Shown: positions 16,721 to 26,890 of the stretch, one piece after another
Layout of the letters: the number at the start of each line of letters is the position of its first letter
How positions within the stretch are numbered: position 1 is the stretch's first letter
Source: Sweltsa coloradensis
Taxonomy: Eukaryota > Arthropoda > Insecta > Plecoptera > Chloroperlidae
Assembly (NCBI GenBank): GCA_024449915.1
Contig: JAMZAV010000970.1
Coordinates: forward strand, 186,001 to 250,000
Length of the DNA: 64,000 nt
Direction of reading: 5' to 3'
The notes under the pieces: model-generated
Seen by the model: the letters and a program-made list of their open reading frames with translations, nothing else
Told to the model about the DNA's origin: nothing
Database searches by the model: none
Translations under genes and position numbers: made by a program

Positions 16721-16781
16721 AAACTGTATATCAAATTTATTTTGTTTTGTTGTCATGACAGATTATATATTTCGTTACATA

Positions 16782-19600
16782 CTAGGAAGCTTTCGCCGAC
16801 GCTTTTTCAGGCGCGTTGTTGGATGAGCGTATTTTGTTTAGACGAAAAAACGTGAAATTGCGATATTCATGAGAAATGATTTTTCGATTGCGCTCAAAAA
16901 CGTGGCAGTTCTAAGTTCAGAGATTTCGAAGGTCTCCAGAAAATTTCATCGCAATTGGAGTATTGGTTTAGCCGGAATCGTGTTAACAAACACACAAAAA
17001 TACAAAAAAAAGAAAGAAGAAGAAAAAAACATTCAGGATTTTTTCTCCGGTGTAGTGAGATGGAATCTTCGCATCGATCGCTACGCTCATCCAATAAGTC
17101 ATACTAGGAAGCTTCGCAAACGCTTTTTCAGGCGCGTTGTTGGATGAGCGTAATTGGTGCATTGAGCTGCCATGTGTTATGCGGATTTTCTGTTGTTCTG
17201 TGAAAATATCACTAGGAAAACGCTTAAGTCCCGCCGCGTTGTTGGATGAGCGTATATGGTGCATTGAGATGCCATGTGTGCCATGTGCGTGCCATGTGTG
17301 CCACACGGATTTTCTGTTGTTCTGTGAAAAAAACATTACTTAGTCGAAGATTTTTTTTAATTAAATTAAATTTAAAAAAAAATTAAGCTCATTTTTTTTA
17401 AATTTAATTATATTAAATAAAAAATAAACTTAATTTTTTAATTAATCGTAATTTTTAAAAAAGAAAAAAAATCGTAAAATTGCAATTTTCATAAGAAATA
17501 ATTATTCGATTGAGCTCAAATTTGACACGAATATATTTATTCATAAAATTAAGGTTCTGTGAAAAAATCATTACAATCGGATAAAGCATGTAGGTGTTAT
17601 AAGTCAAAGAATTGTTTAAAACTAGGAAAACGCTTAAGTCCCGCCGCGTTGATGGATGAGCGTAATTTTTTTTAAACGAAAAAAGCGTAAAATTGCGATT
17701 TTTTTAATAGATAATTTTCGATACGATTTCACACGAATATATAAATTCATAAAATTAAAGTTCTGTGAAAAAATCATTACAAACGGATAAAGCATGTAGA
17801 TGTTATAAGTCGAAGAATTTTTTTAAAAATCGAAAAAAATCGTAAAATTGCGATTTTCATGAGAAATAATTTTTCGATCGATTTTTCCCCCCGTGCAGTT
17901 CTTTGTTCAGAGATTTCATAGACCTCCATAAAATTTCATCGCAATTGGAGTATTGGTTTAGCCGGAATCGTGTTCACAGACACACAAAAATACAAAAAGA
18001 AAAAAAAAAAACATTCCGGATTTTTTTCTCCAGTGTAGTGAAATGGAATCTTCGCTTCGCTCGCTACGCTCGCTACGATCATCCAAAAAGAAACAAACCC
18101 GTAAAATTACGATTTTCATGAGAAATAATTTTTCGATTACGCTCAAATTTCACACGAAGGTTCTGTGAAAAAATCATTAAAATCGGATTAAGCATGTAGG
18201 TGTTATTCGTCAAAGAATTTTTTTTTAAATCGAAAAAAAATCGTTAAATTGCGATTTTCATGAGAAATAATTTTTCGATCGATTTTTCCCTCCGTGCAGT
18301 TCTTCGTTCAGAGATTTCATAGACCTCCATAAAATTTCATCGCAATTGGAGTATTGATTTAGCCGGAATCGTGTTCACAGACACACAAAAATACAAAAAA
18401 AAGAAAGAAAAAAAAAAAAAAAAAAAAAAACATTCCGGATTTTTTTCTCCAGTGTAGTGAAATGGAATCTTCGCTTCGCTCGCTACGCTCATCCAAAAAA
18501 ACGAAAAAAAGCGTTTTTTATGAGAAAAAAATTCCCGATTGCGCTCAAAAACGTGACAGTTCTAAGTTCAGAGATTTCGAAGGCCTCCATAAAATTTCAT
18601 CGTAATCGGAGTATCGGTTTAGCCGGAATCGTGTTAACAAACACACAATAATACAAACAGAAAAAAAGAAAAAAAAAAAAAACATTCCGGATTTTTTTCT
18701 CCAGTGTAGTGAAATGGAATCTTCGCTTCGCTCGCTACGCTCGCTACGCTCATCCAAAAATCGGAAAAAACGTCCAATTGCGATTTTCATGAGAAATAAT
18801 TTTTCAATTGCGCTAAAATTGCACACAAATATATTAAATCATAAAATAAAGGTTCTGCAAAAAAATCATTACAATAAGATAAAGCATGTAGGTGTTATAA
18901 GTCAAAAAGGTGTTTAAAAAAAGAAAAAAAATTCGTAAAATTTCGATTTTCATGAGAAATAATTCGTCGATTGCGCTCAAATTTCACACGAATATCTTAA
19001 TTTATAAAATTTGGGTTCTGTGAAAAAATCATTACAATCGAATAAAGTATGTGTGTTATAAGTCGAAGAATTTTTAAAAATCAAAAAAATCGTAAAATTG
19101 CGATTTTCATGAGAAATAATTTTTAGATTGCGCTCAAAACGTGGCAGTTCTAAGTTCAGAGATTTCGAAGGCCTCCAGAAAATTTCATCGCAATTGAGTA
19201 TCGTTTAGCCGGAATCGTGTTAACAAACACACAAAAATACAAACAGAAAAAATAAGAAAAACGAAAAAAAATGTAAAATTGCGATTTTCATGAGAAATAA
19301 TCTTTCGATTGCGCTCAAAAACGTGACAGTTCTAAGTCCAGAGATTTTGAAGGCCTCCAGAAAATTTCATAGAAATTGGAGTATCGGTTTAGCTGGAATC
19401 GTGTTAACAAACACACAAAAATACAAACAGAAAAAAAACAAGAAAATCGAAAAAAAATCGTAAAATTGCAATTTTCATGAGAAATAATTTTTCGATTGCG
19501 CTCAAAAACGTGAAAGTTCTAAGTCCAGAGATTTTGAAGGCCACCAGGGAAATTTCATCGGAATTGGAGTATCGGTTTAGCCAGAATCGAATCGAAATTG
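16782..19600. mobile_element. Cluster of partial copies of one TIR-type element
   Basis: Four modules recur irregularly. Module d (ACTAGGAA, then a GC-rich stretch, ending TTGGATGAGCGTA) begins near 16,782, 17,103, 17,211 and 17,621. Module a (AGAGATTTCGAAGGCCTCC ... TTTAGCCGGAATCGTG) lies with its TTAGCC near 16,968, 17,956, 18,359, 18,619, 19,205, 19,390 and 19,578. Module b (TTCTGTGAAAAAATCATTAC) begins near 17,556, 17,761, 18,161, 18,853 and 19,015. Module c (AGTGAAATGGAATCTTCGC ... TACGCTCATCCAA) lies near 17,045, 18,028, 18,446 and 18,703. The 13-bp ends TTGGATGAGCGTA and TACGCTCATCCAA are inverse complements, so d and c look like the two ends of one element. No transposase frame is visible. 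This is a nested or tandemly rearranged array of non-autonomous copies next to the satellite. Confidence 0.8.
17271..17306 (+). repeat. GCCATGTG short tandem repeat
   Basis: GCCATGTGT, GCCATGTGC and GTGCCATGTGTGCC follow one another inside a module copy. The related copy at about 17,156-17,200 has only one GCCATGTG, so this is a local expansion. Confidence 0.7.
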
Positions 19601-20050
19601 CATTAATTGTATAATTATATTTAATGTATATTATCATTTAAAACAGTCCAGGACAATTTTTATTGAAATATTATTCAGTTATTCTCAGTGGTGTAGATAA
19701 ATTATCGTCATTTTCATCCACAAGATGTTGAATCTAGATTTACTATATTATTTAGTAGATACACATCCAACGTATAATACCCATCTATCCATATCGAATC
19801 GAATTGTACTGTCTGGGTGTATGGGCAATAACCTTGTTTAGGTACTTGAAAAAATAAATAATTGCTCTTGTAGTTCTGCGAATTATTGTATCTGGTTTGA
19901 ATTACATAAGTTGATACAGTTGCATCAATTCGTTATCGTTTTTTGATATTGACAAATGTTTTGGTTAAACTGTTTTAATTTGTTACCAATTAGTCGCAGA
20001 TGAACTTATTCGACAGAATCGGTACCGATGCATTTTGCTACAAGCGTTCA
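19601..20050. other. Anonymous AT-rich sequence
   Basis: No reading frame, tail or repeat copy that I can support. Confidence 0.6.
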
Positions 20051-20053
20051 TTG

Positions 20054-20070
20054 GTCGACTCGAAGTCGAC
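20054..20070. repeat. Short perfect hairpin
   Basis: GTCGACT-CGA-AGTCGAC, a 7-bp stem with a 3-nt loop, just upstream of a retroelement tail. Confidence 0.6.
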
Positions 20071-20074
20071 TAGC

Positions 20075-20142
20075 CCAATAATAAATATTAGACCCTAAAG
20101 CTACATCCTACATAAAACAATCAATCAATCAATCAATCAAGT
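20075..20142 (+). mobile_element. Retroelement 3' end with (AATC)n tail
   Basis: The text TACATCCTACATAAAAC is followed by five AATC units. Short tetranucleotide tails after an AT-rich 3' end are usual for LINE or SINE insertions. The body upstream cannot be bounded. Confidence 0.45.
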
Positions 20143-20327
20143 AATGCTTATTCAAGTATGGAGAACTCATTAACATATTATTGAACTTTTAGTTAGCCCA
20201 ATATAGTCATGGTTGTTATTTTTAGATCTAAAAAGTGTATATTGACTGGTTTATGAAAGTAACTGAATGTTTAAAATATGATTTTAGGACTTTATTTATT
20301 TATATATGTTATTAATTAATGCATTAA

Positions 20328-20420
20328 ATTTTATTTATTTATTAACGTCCATCTTATTCAGTTAAAAAAGGGGAGCTAGATAAATCTTATTACATAAATG
20401 CAGACATAGCAATGAACCTA
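20328..20420 (-). mobile_element. SINE-like element, family A tail
   Basis: Read on the minus strand: CATTGCTATGTCTGC, then an AT-rich stretch, AACTGAATAAGATGGACG and (TAAA)n. It matches the copies at 22,280, 24,628 and 27,920 in this window. Internal changes place it as an old copy. Confidence 0.65.
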
Positions 20421-20429
20421 GCTCTACTC

Positions 20430-21830
20430 TTATTTTGTTTATTAAAAATGAATGTGATAGTTTGACTTTTCTTCGAAAGTCTTTCTCAAACTGCGGTATT
20501 GAACAGTTTTCTTTGTTTAAACATCACTTTAAAAAAGACTTACATTACTTTAACTTTTAATAAAGAAGAACAGATTAAAGACCTGAAATCACATTTAATC
20601 TATCAAATACCTGTTTTACTAGTTTCGAATCTAATGTTTGTTCGATGCACGTCGTTCGTGTTCGATTGTCTACAAACCGGGCAGCTCTTGGAACTCACAG
20701 TGCAAGATAGGCGTGGGTTGTCTAACCCAACCCTTCCTATACTCCGAGATGTTTTTCCACTTCCGGGATTTGGAAGTGAAATTATTTTTAACTTGCATAC
20801 GCAGATAAGGTCTGTGGTGTGCTCTAATTTTAGACCGTTTTAAACAAATCGTATTCTGAACTATTTGAAGACCTTGTGGTGAAAGTTTTAGTACGTTCGA
20901 ACTTTTAAAAAGCGTATTGATTGCATGCACACGCAAACCGAAATCCGGGATTAAATAAAACATTAGCATCAGAAGACGATTGAAAAATGGCGTGCTTAAA
21001 AAATTGCGAAGTTTAATTTTAAAATTCACAAAACACGAACACAGCGAAACGATTCGTTGCTTATTATCTCAGTAAAATCAGTAAAATTACTAAAATATAT
21101 TTTGCGTCGCTTGTTCAGCGAAATTGCAACAACTAAAATGATCGTAAATAAACTGAATGCACTACGTCCTTCCAACCAATGGTAACGAACAATGATAAAT
21201 ATAAAACAATACAATTATAAATAATAATTTTATACAATTTCAATTTTTTTTAAACTATAGATGTGGAAGAGGAAATTTCAACGTATAAAAGGTAATGCTG
21301 GAAGAAGTGAATAATATTAAAACAATCATGAATTTCTAAAAGGGCGTTGATTACCAAATTATAAAATTGTTACAGCTCTCAACTTATACCTGACAAGGCG
21401 TATCAAGTATACCCTACGTTAGTTTAGATCGTATATTGATAGAAGACAAAGTGACGTGGATATGTTGCGAACAATTGCATCACATGCTGTCCATTTACCT
21501 TTCTCGGATATTTTCTTCTGCTTACCTCTTTATAAATAATAAATGCTTGTAATTAATAATGTTTTAGCTGACAAATAAAATAAGTTATGTTAACCCTTAA
21601 CATTTTTGTGTTTCGCGTTGCCAAATTGTGCTTGGAGTAAACAAAGGAAGAACAATACAAAATTAACGTCTTGTGTGTTCGGCTGTGAACATAAACAAAA
21701 CTAATCCTCGCTATGATTAGGCCTAGAGTGAACCACGTGTCATCATGTAAACCATTTTAAATAGTGTTATCAGTGAAACGTCTGGTCGTACTAGTCTAAT
21801 CAGAGATAAGACGCGTCAGACAGAAATGGC
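20430..21830. other. Anonymous sequence with one 114-codon frame
   Basis: A plus-strand frame at 20,499-20,843 encodes 114 residues with no motif I recognise. It starts in AT-rich DNA with no splice or promoter context, so I treat it as chance. Two small hairpins lie within it: TGGGTT-gtct-AACCCA near 20,715 and CACTTCC/GGAAGTG at 20,758-20,779. Nothing else is evident. Confidence 0.5.
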
Positions 21831-21839
21831 GGCACGCTC

Positions 21840-22000
21840 ACCCTCCTAGGAGCTGAGCAAGTAGTGCCGCTATTGGACGACGCGAGCGCCTCATTTGAAT
21901 ACCCCAGCCTCCTCACACAAGGGTGCGGCTGCCGGCGAGGCGCGAGAGTTGGCGGGAAAGATGCGACCGGAAGCAGGTTAGGTTAGGTTAGCGAATAAGC
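21840..22000. promoter_or_regulatory. GC-rich promoter-like island
   Basis: A clearly GC- and CpG-rich patch in AT-rich surroundings. It contains an inverted CCAAT (CTATTGG, about 21,870), an E2F-type site TTGGCGGGAAAG at 21,949-21,960, an ETS-type core CCGGAAG at 21,967-21,973 and a ATGGCGGC motif near 21,826. That combination is common at insect housekeeping promoters. A (TTAGG)3-like run follows directly. No coding exon can be placed beside it, and motif matches alone do not prove activity. Confidence 0.4.
21975..21991 (+). repeat. Short TTAGG run
   Basis: AGGTTAGGTTAGGTTAG, three units of the arthropod telomeric motif. It is far too short to be telomere; brief interstitial runs are frequent in insect genomes. 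Confidence 0.8.
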
Positions 22001-22279
22001 ACGTTCCCGCTCTCTATGCGTGTTGTCAATCAAACAACGTGTTGTTTATTGATTTATTGCAGCAATTACAAAACAAACACGAAAGTTAATGTTTTTCAGT
22101 GTAGTAACACGTTACAAAGTACATTAGAAGTGCATATTGATGGATTGAAGTCAGAGCAAAGACCCATCACAAAATTTGTGTCTTCCTCCTAAGTGCAATT
22201 GGTTTAGATAAACTTGTGGTAGGGTCTACAAGATAATAACATTAATATTATTTCAATCTTTTTTAACTTCAGTTCATAA

Positions 22280-22398
22280 CTTTGTCTGCATTAATGTGAT
22301 TAGTTTTATTTGGTTGTCCTCCTTTGTAAATCAGTTTGATAACTGAATAGAACAGACGTTAAATTGAATAATAAATAATTAAATACATAAATAATGAG
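22280..22398 (+). mobile_element. SINE-like element, family A tail
   Basis: Contains GTCTGCATTAATG, GGTTGTCCTCCTTTGTAAA, the hairpin TCAGTTTGATAACTGA, then TAGAACAGACG and an AT-rich tail. It shares order and spacing with copies at 20,328 (-), 24,628 (+) and 27,920 (-). Confidence 0.7.
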
Positions 22399-22588
22399 TT
22401 AAATTAAAAAATATGCGAAGTTCTACAAGAAAGATACAGTGAAATTACAGTACACAACAATAACTTTCAACCCACATGTGCAAAATGTGTTTGTTACTCC
22501 ATGTTGTGCCCCCCTCCCCTGATCTCCAAGTGTTTTGGCTACCTAATAATTATATTTCACGCCTCGCAGCCTGCACAACGTCATAACA
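22399..22588. other. Anonymous sequence
   Basis: AT-rich with one C-rich patch at about 22,506-22,519. No gene or repeat copy seen. Confidence 0.5.
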
Positions 22589-22726
22589 ATGTCTGAACGC
22601 ACGGGAGTCATAACAAGCCATGATGTACGGCAATATGCCAGCCGTGACGTCACTCGCATCATGTCACGTGCAGACAAAGAACAAGTGTGCATGGCTACTA
22701 GTGTACGCCCACATTCACAAGGATGA
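22589..22726 (+). CDS. Doubtful short ORF, 45 residues
   Basis: ATG at 22,589 and TGA at 22,724-22,726; the product begins MSERTGVITSHDVRQYASRD. The frame is open a further 12 codons upstream to TAA. The patch is less AT-rich than its surroundings and holds a perfect CRE palindrome TGACGTCA at 22,645-22,652. The minus strand is open across the same stretch too, so coding status is not established. I recognise no family. It could be a small exon, a noncoding regulatory patch or chance. Confidence 0.15.
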   Translation: MSERTGVITSHDVRQYASRDVTRIMSRADKEQVCMATSVRPHSQG

Positions 22727-22834
22727 AGATCCAAACTGAGAAATATCCAGGAGAAGACAAAAACTTATAAATTGCAGATTTAATAATGAATGGCCTACAA
22801 AGTTCATATTTTTTGCACGTAGTTTGCACCACTG

Positions 22835-23352
22835 CAGGGGCAAAACCAGGATTTTGATTCGGGGGTTTGTACTTTGTAGTACCACTGAGTATATAACCAT
22901 TAGGTAGCACTGCTTATGAAACTATCCTTTCGGGAAAAGTACGTATTCTGGTACAATGGGTGGTCTGGGGTGCATAGCCCCAGTTTTATTTTTATTTTTT
23001 ACATTGCAAATAATGTCATTTTACTAGTTTTTGGATTGCTTTTGCCGATAACTTATAAAATTGTGAAGATTCACATACCGTATTGTGACACTGTCAGTGT
23101 TTACAAAATCTTGATATTTGTAGGCCCTACATACATAAATTTAGTATAATATATTTAATATGTAAATGTGTTATTATATTTGTGTTTATTATATTGCACT
23201 TGTGGGGCTTATGCCCTGTTGCCAATAAAGATTACATACATATGTATCGCAAATAGTACATAGTGCTATTTAGTATTATTATAACCCATCTTCTGATTTT
23301 GGGTAGAGAGGATCAGACACCCTGACCCCCCCCCCCCCCGGCTACGCCCCTG
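22835..23352. mobile_element. hAT-like MITE with a nested retroelement tail
   Basis: The left end CAGGGGCAAAACCAGG and the right end, read in reverse, CAGGGGCGTAGCCGGGG form imperfect terminal inverted repeats with a G/C-run just inside, as in many short hAT-type elements. Flanks read CACCACTG on the left and CCACTATG on the right, compatible with a decayed 8-bp target duplication. No transposase is present, so the element is non-autonomous. Its right half contains the retroelement tail described separately. Confidence 0.55.
23140..23245 (+). mobile_element. LINE-type 3' end ending in ACATACAT
   Basis: A stretch with TGGGGCTTATGCCCTG (a hairpin around GGGC/GCCC) leads to GCCAATAAAGATTACATA and a CATA repeat. 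This is the form of a non-LTR retrotransposon 3' end that carries its own AATAAA signal. It appears inserted in the MITE around it. Confidence 0.5.
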
Positions 23353-23449
23353 CCACTATGTAAAGTGAAGGATCAACTAATGTATTTGTTGATCTAAACA
23401 GTTTTGGAGAAAATGGCATATTCATCCTTGTTCCGTGGAGGTCTTCCCA

Positions 23450-23630
23450 TGCGCTGTATGTGGATGTCGTGTGACCCTGCCAGTATTCGGTACTTATGAC
23501 AACATGTCTGATATTCAAGCAGATATGTTGGCGGTATTCGAACCACAGCCCTCTGGTTGTAAAGTTCCCGCGTGTATTACGCCTCGACTCACACTGTGAG
23601 ACGCTCGAGTAGGAACGGATGGGCGGAACA
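23450..23630 (-). mobile_element. tRNA-derived SINE head
   Basis: On the minus strand a B-box-like GGTTCGAATACC (about 23,530) is preceded by an A-box-like region around GAGTCGAGGCG. No complete cloverleaf can be formed. This is a SINE head or tRNA-like relic and not a tRNA gene. Confidence 0.45.
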
Positions 23631-24627
23631 AGTGTGATTTTATAATTTTTTATAATTTTATTTATTTCCTTGGAATGTAGTGTTTACAGGGTGGCAAGCC
23701 AGTACCTTCACACTCACTAATCATAATTTATATTTTCATAATTTTCATCCAAATCCACATCCATAACCTCCAAACACTTTCTGAACCTTCTCACTCGAGA
23801 TTCCTCAACATCTTCATCTGCAGCTGGCAATTGATTCCATTCCAGTCCACAATTGCTCTATTTAACTAATGTTTTCACATTTCGAGGTAAAAAATCAATT
23901 TGTTTGACTAGATTAATAGATCACAAGTCAATAATTTCACTTTGTAGTATATTATTGTAAATATCTATTTTTACCCACCTTCAAAAACTTGTGTATGAAG
24001 TTTCATTAAAATTGTATTTTATAAATTGGTGACAACGACAAGGGTTTAATTAATATCAACTGAATAGAAATTTCAATACAAAAATGAAGAATTATATTTG
24101 AAATAAAATAAAAATGCAAGAACCAAAATTATTGCAGTTTGTAGCATTTTCAAAAACAATTTGTCTGAAGTAGCATCTGAAACTCAAAACGCTATTTTCA
24201 CGTATCATAAACAAAGCAACATTATTATTAGCTACCGTCCGGAAGTGACTTTGAATTCTGTTCTGTGCGCTTACGCCCACCTAAGCTAAAAGTAAATAAA
24301 GTATAACTCAGATTCCTGGGTGGCTTGGCTGCTGGTGGGACGGGCGTAGCTAATTAGGTTATGATGCGTTACAAATCAGAACTCCGGTGATCTGTAAGAG
24401 GTGCCACGTTTCTATTCTCCACTGCCTCCTAGATGTTGCTCGTGGCTCCGGTGCTATTCTCAGTCAGCTGTCATTCACCCTCGCCCATCTTCCGGATTAG
24501 CCTTGTTTCCGTAAACATCACACCATAAACATTATGATCTCAAGACTGAGATTGTTTTCCAACAAATGTTTTACCTGTCAGCGTTTCGTTCTTCCAAGCT
24601 TTTACATTTACTGCTATTGTTTCATTA
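23631..24627. other. Anonymous sequence
   Basis: AT-rich, with a less AT-rich patch at about 24,310-24,510 that has GGGTGGCTTGGCTGCTGG and could be an old SINE head. A CCGGAAGTG ETS-type core sits at about 24,238. Nothing firm. Confidence 0.5.
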
Positions 24628-24727
24628 TTGTGTCTGCATTTGTGTATTAGTTTTATTTATAGTTGTCCTCATTAATTGTAAATCATTTTATAACTGAATA
24701 GGATAGACGTTAATAAATAAATAAAAC
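24628..24727 (+). mobile_element. SINE-like element, family A tail
   Basis: GTGTCTGCATTTGTG, AGTTGTCCTC, then ATCATTTTATAACTGAATAG, GATAGACG and (TAAA)n. This is the cleanest copy of the shared tail in the left half of the window. Confidence 0.75.
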
Positions 24728-25384
24728 GAATTAGTAAAAAATGTTTATGATCACAGGGTTTTTAAGCATGCCTGCTTTTCGAACATTTTTGAGAAACACT
24801 GTCGTAAAAAGTTGTCCGAACTGGTGCTAAAACTCACACTAAAACTTAATAGTTTTCGTTGTGATAGTGTTCCACGACAAAAATCCCAAGTAAGACTGCA
24901 ATCTGTTTTTAAATAAATAAAAAAAATTAAAGCACCCGATAAAAGTGTTTTAAGCATAAACCACTTTTAAGGACAATATTAGTACAAAATGTAAAATAAT
25001 TAAAAAAGACATCAGTGTATCATGCCCGCTTAGTATCAGCTGTACCTTCATCACCATTATCATCATGATTATCTACATAATCATCATCATGGTCATGATT
25101 CATCCCTCGTTGCCTTCATTAGCATTATTGAATAGATATGAGACGTGAATACTTCTCTAAAAGATAACTTTTAACCCTACCGCAGCCCGACCCCTCTGAC
25201 ACGCATGTATGGCAGGTTGCCTACCCGGCCGGGCGCTACTATTAAGGGTCTTATCTTTCAATTCACCGATCGCTTCTTATCAAAATGTGCAGACAATTCA
25301 CATAATACTTTGATTTCTAACCTTGGAGACTAAAGTCTATCCTCACATATAAAAGGTGCAAACACAAGCGTACAAAACATGTTC
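24728..25384. other. Anonymous sequence with degenerate (ATC)n
   Basis: A CAT/ATC-rich low-complexity stretch lies at 25,050-25,100 and a small GC-rich patch at 25,180-25,240. No gene seen. Confidence 0.5.
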
Positions 25385-25684
25385 TACTTTAATCTATAAT
25401 TGTTTATGCTCTACTCCGTTTGTATTTGTAATTCCGTATTGTATTTATTACTTTATTTTAGAATTGTCTTACTTAGTTCCGAAGAGGTTTTTTTTTGTTT
25501 AATTTTTCCCTCATTAAATACATATGTTTTTTTTTTTTTAATATCTCTATACAATAAGCTATATATATTTTATTTTTATGATAAAATGTTAAGAGCCTAA
25601 TGGCTTAGGTAATTTTGTACACACTGTATGCACTGCTGTACCATTATTATAAATTAAATAAATACCTTAAAAAAAAAAAAAAAA
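25385..25684 (+). mobile_element. Retroelement 3' end with poly(A)
   Basis: T-rich sequence leads to AAGAGCCTAATGGCTTAGG (a small GCC/GGC hairpin) and AATTTTGTAC, then AATTAAATAAATACC with an AATAAA signal and a run of 17 A at about 25,668-25,684. Signal plus poly(A) shows an RNA-copied 3' end, from a LINE or a processed transcript. The 5' limit is unclear. Confidence 0.55.
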
Positions 25685-26240
25685 TACAGACAGGCACGGG
25701 GAGTATTCTTCCACCTCTTCCTTGAATCTCTAAAGACTGGAAGAAATGTATCTGCAGTCTCTGTACAGTGCTTTAGTTAGGTCAGCATTGAACATCTGTA
25801 AAATAATAGGGACAATGGAGAACCTACAATCAGCATGTAAAGGTATGATTGTTTTTGTTTACGTGAAAAATTAACGATTTGCGCACATAAACAATCGGAG
25901 TATGCTAATACATTTCACATGTTTGTAATGAATACTGGAGTAATCTTCACACACCGCTTCATAAAAATAAAAACTATTTACATAGAATTATATACAATAG
26001 ATATAATTAGTATTTTAGTACCGAAGAGTCTCTACAGAACATTTTAGGAATAAGGCTTATTGGGACATTTCTTTTTCTTTTATTTTATTTTAAAATTCAA
26101 ACTAACGTTGAAAAGAGTTGGGGGGGGGGTCTACTACAACTGTTTATTAAGATAAGATAAGTTTATTCTTCATTTTAGACAATTTTTTACAAATTAATCT
26201 AATCACTAGGGAGATGTGCGAATTAATTAATTATTATTTA
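25685..26240. other. Anonymous AT-rich sequence
   Basis: Contains a run of nine G at about 26,120. No supported gene. Confidence 0.5.
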
Positions 26241-26890
26241 TTGAGCGAGCGAAGCGAGCGTCTCCACTTGACTCTTATGGCTCGAAAGTCTGTTTTTTTT
26301 TTTTTCTGTTACTGCTTCGATACAGGTCGCACCGTTTCTCTGATCGACCTGAAATTTTGCACACATGTACATACCACCTAGGCGGGTTGCTGTATAGTTT
26401 TGTGGCAAAATCGTTCAAAAAGTTAAAAAGTTACATTAAAGTTAATTGAAAGTTTTTTTTCAAACTTAACGGAGACAAAATCTGAGGTGGCCAAATCATT
26501 TAGAATGTCCGTCCGATCACGAATATGTTATTTTTATTTTGATCCGATAAGTAGTGTAGTCGGAAATTACATTATAACAAAGTCCCGTTACCATGGCAAC
26601 GGCGCACGTGGTTTCAGGTCACTATGCACTGCCACCTAGAAGTAATCAAAACACTATCGAGGAAGCAGTGTATTATTTGTAACCAAAGAGTTTAACAAGG
26701 AAATGATGTCAAGGTCTTCTAGATGGCGGTGGATTTTATCCATTCTCTCCTATTTTTCAAATTTTCAGCTAAATCGGTCAAGACCTTAAAGACTTATTGG
26801 TATGTAACATTATGGGAATGTCTTACTCGGGTCGTGTTGCACGTACCGGTGCTCGCTCAACAACGCGTCCAACTGAGCGTTTTCCTAGTT
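26241..26890 (-). mobile_element. TIR-type element, copy E1
   Basis: Starts TTGAGCGAGCGAAGCGAGCG and ends CAACGCGTCCAACTGAGCG followed by TTTTCCTAGT. Its reverse complement corresponds end to end with 53,217-53,943: ACTAGGAAA, CGCTCAGTTGGACGCG, CCACCTAGAAG / CTTCTAGGTGG, the CCATGGCAAC palindrome, GATTTTGCCACAAAAC, and the terminal CGCTCGCTTCGC. The ends also resemble those in the 16.8-19.6 kb cluster. There is no transposase frame. A perfect RFX X-box GTTACCATGGCAAC lies at 26,587-26,600 and a CACGTG at 26,605-26,610. Confidence 0.75.

Noticed and set aside
8..16722. Dozens of long open frames, both strands, in the satellite
   Set aside because: They follow from a stop-free 42-bp monomer; overlapping frames are equally open, frames shift with every indel, and composition is that of the repeat.
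20499..20843. 114-codon plus ORF
   Set aside because: No recognisable content, no splice or promoter context, and length attainable by chance in this window.
21975..21991. Telomere or chromosome-end TTAGG array
   Set aside because: Only three units; short runs are common internally.
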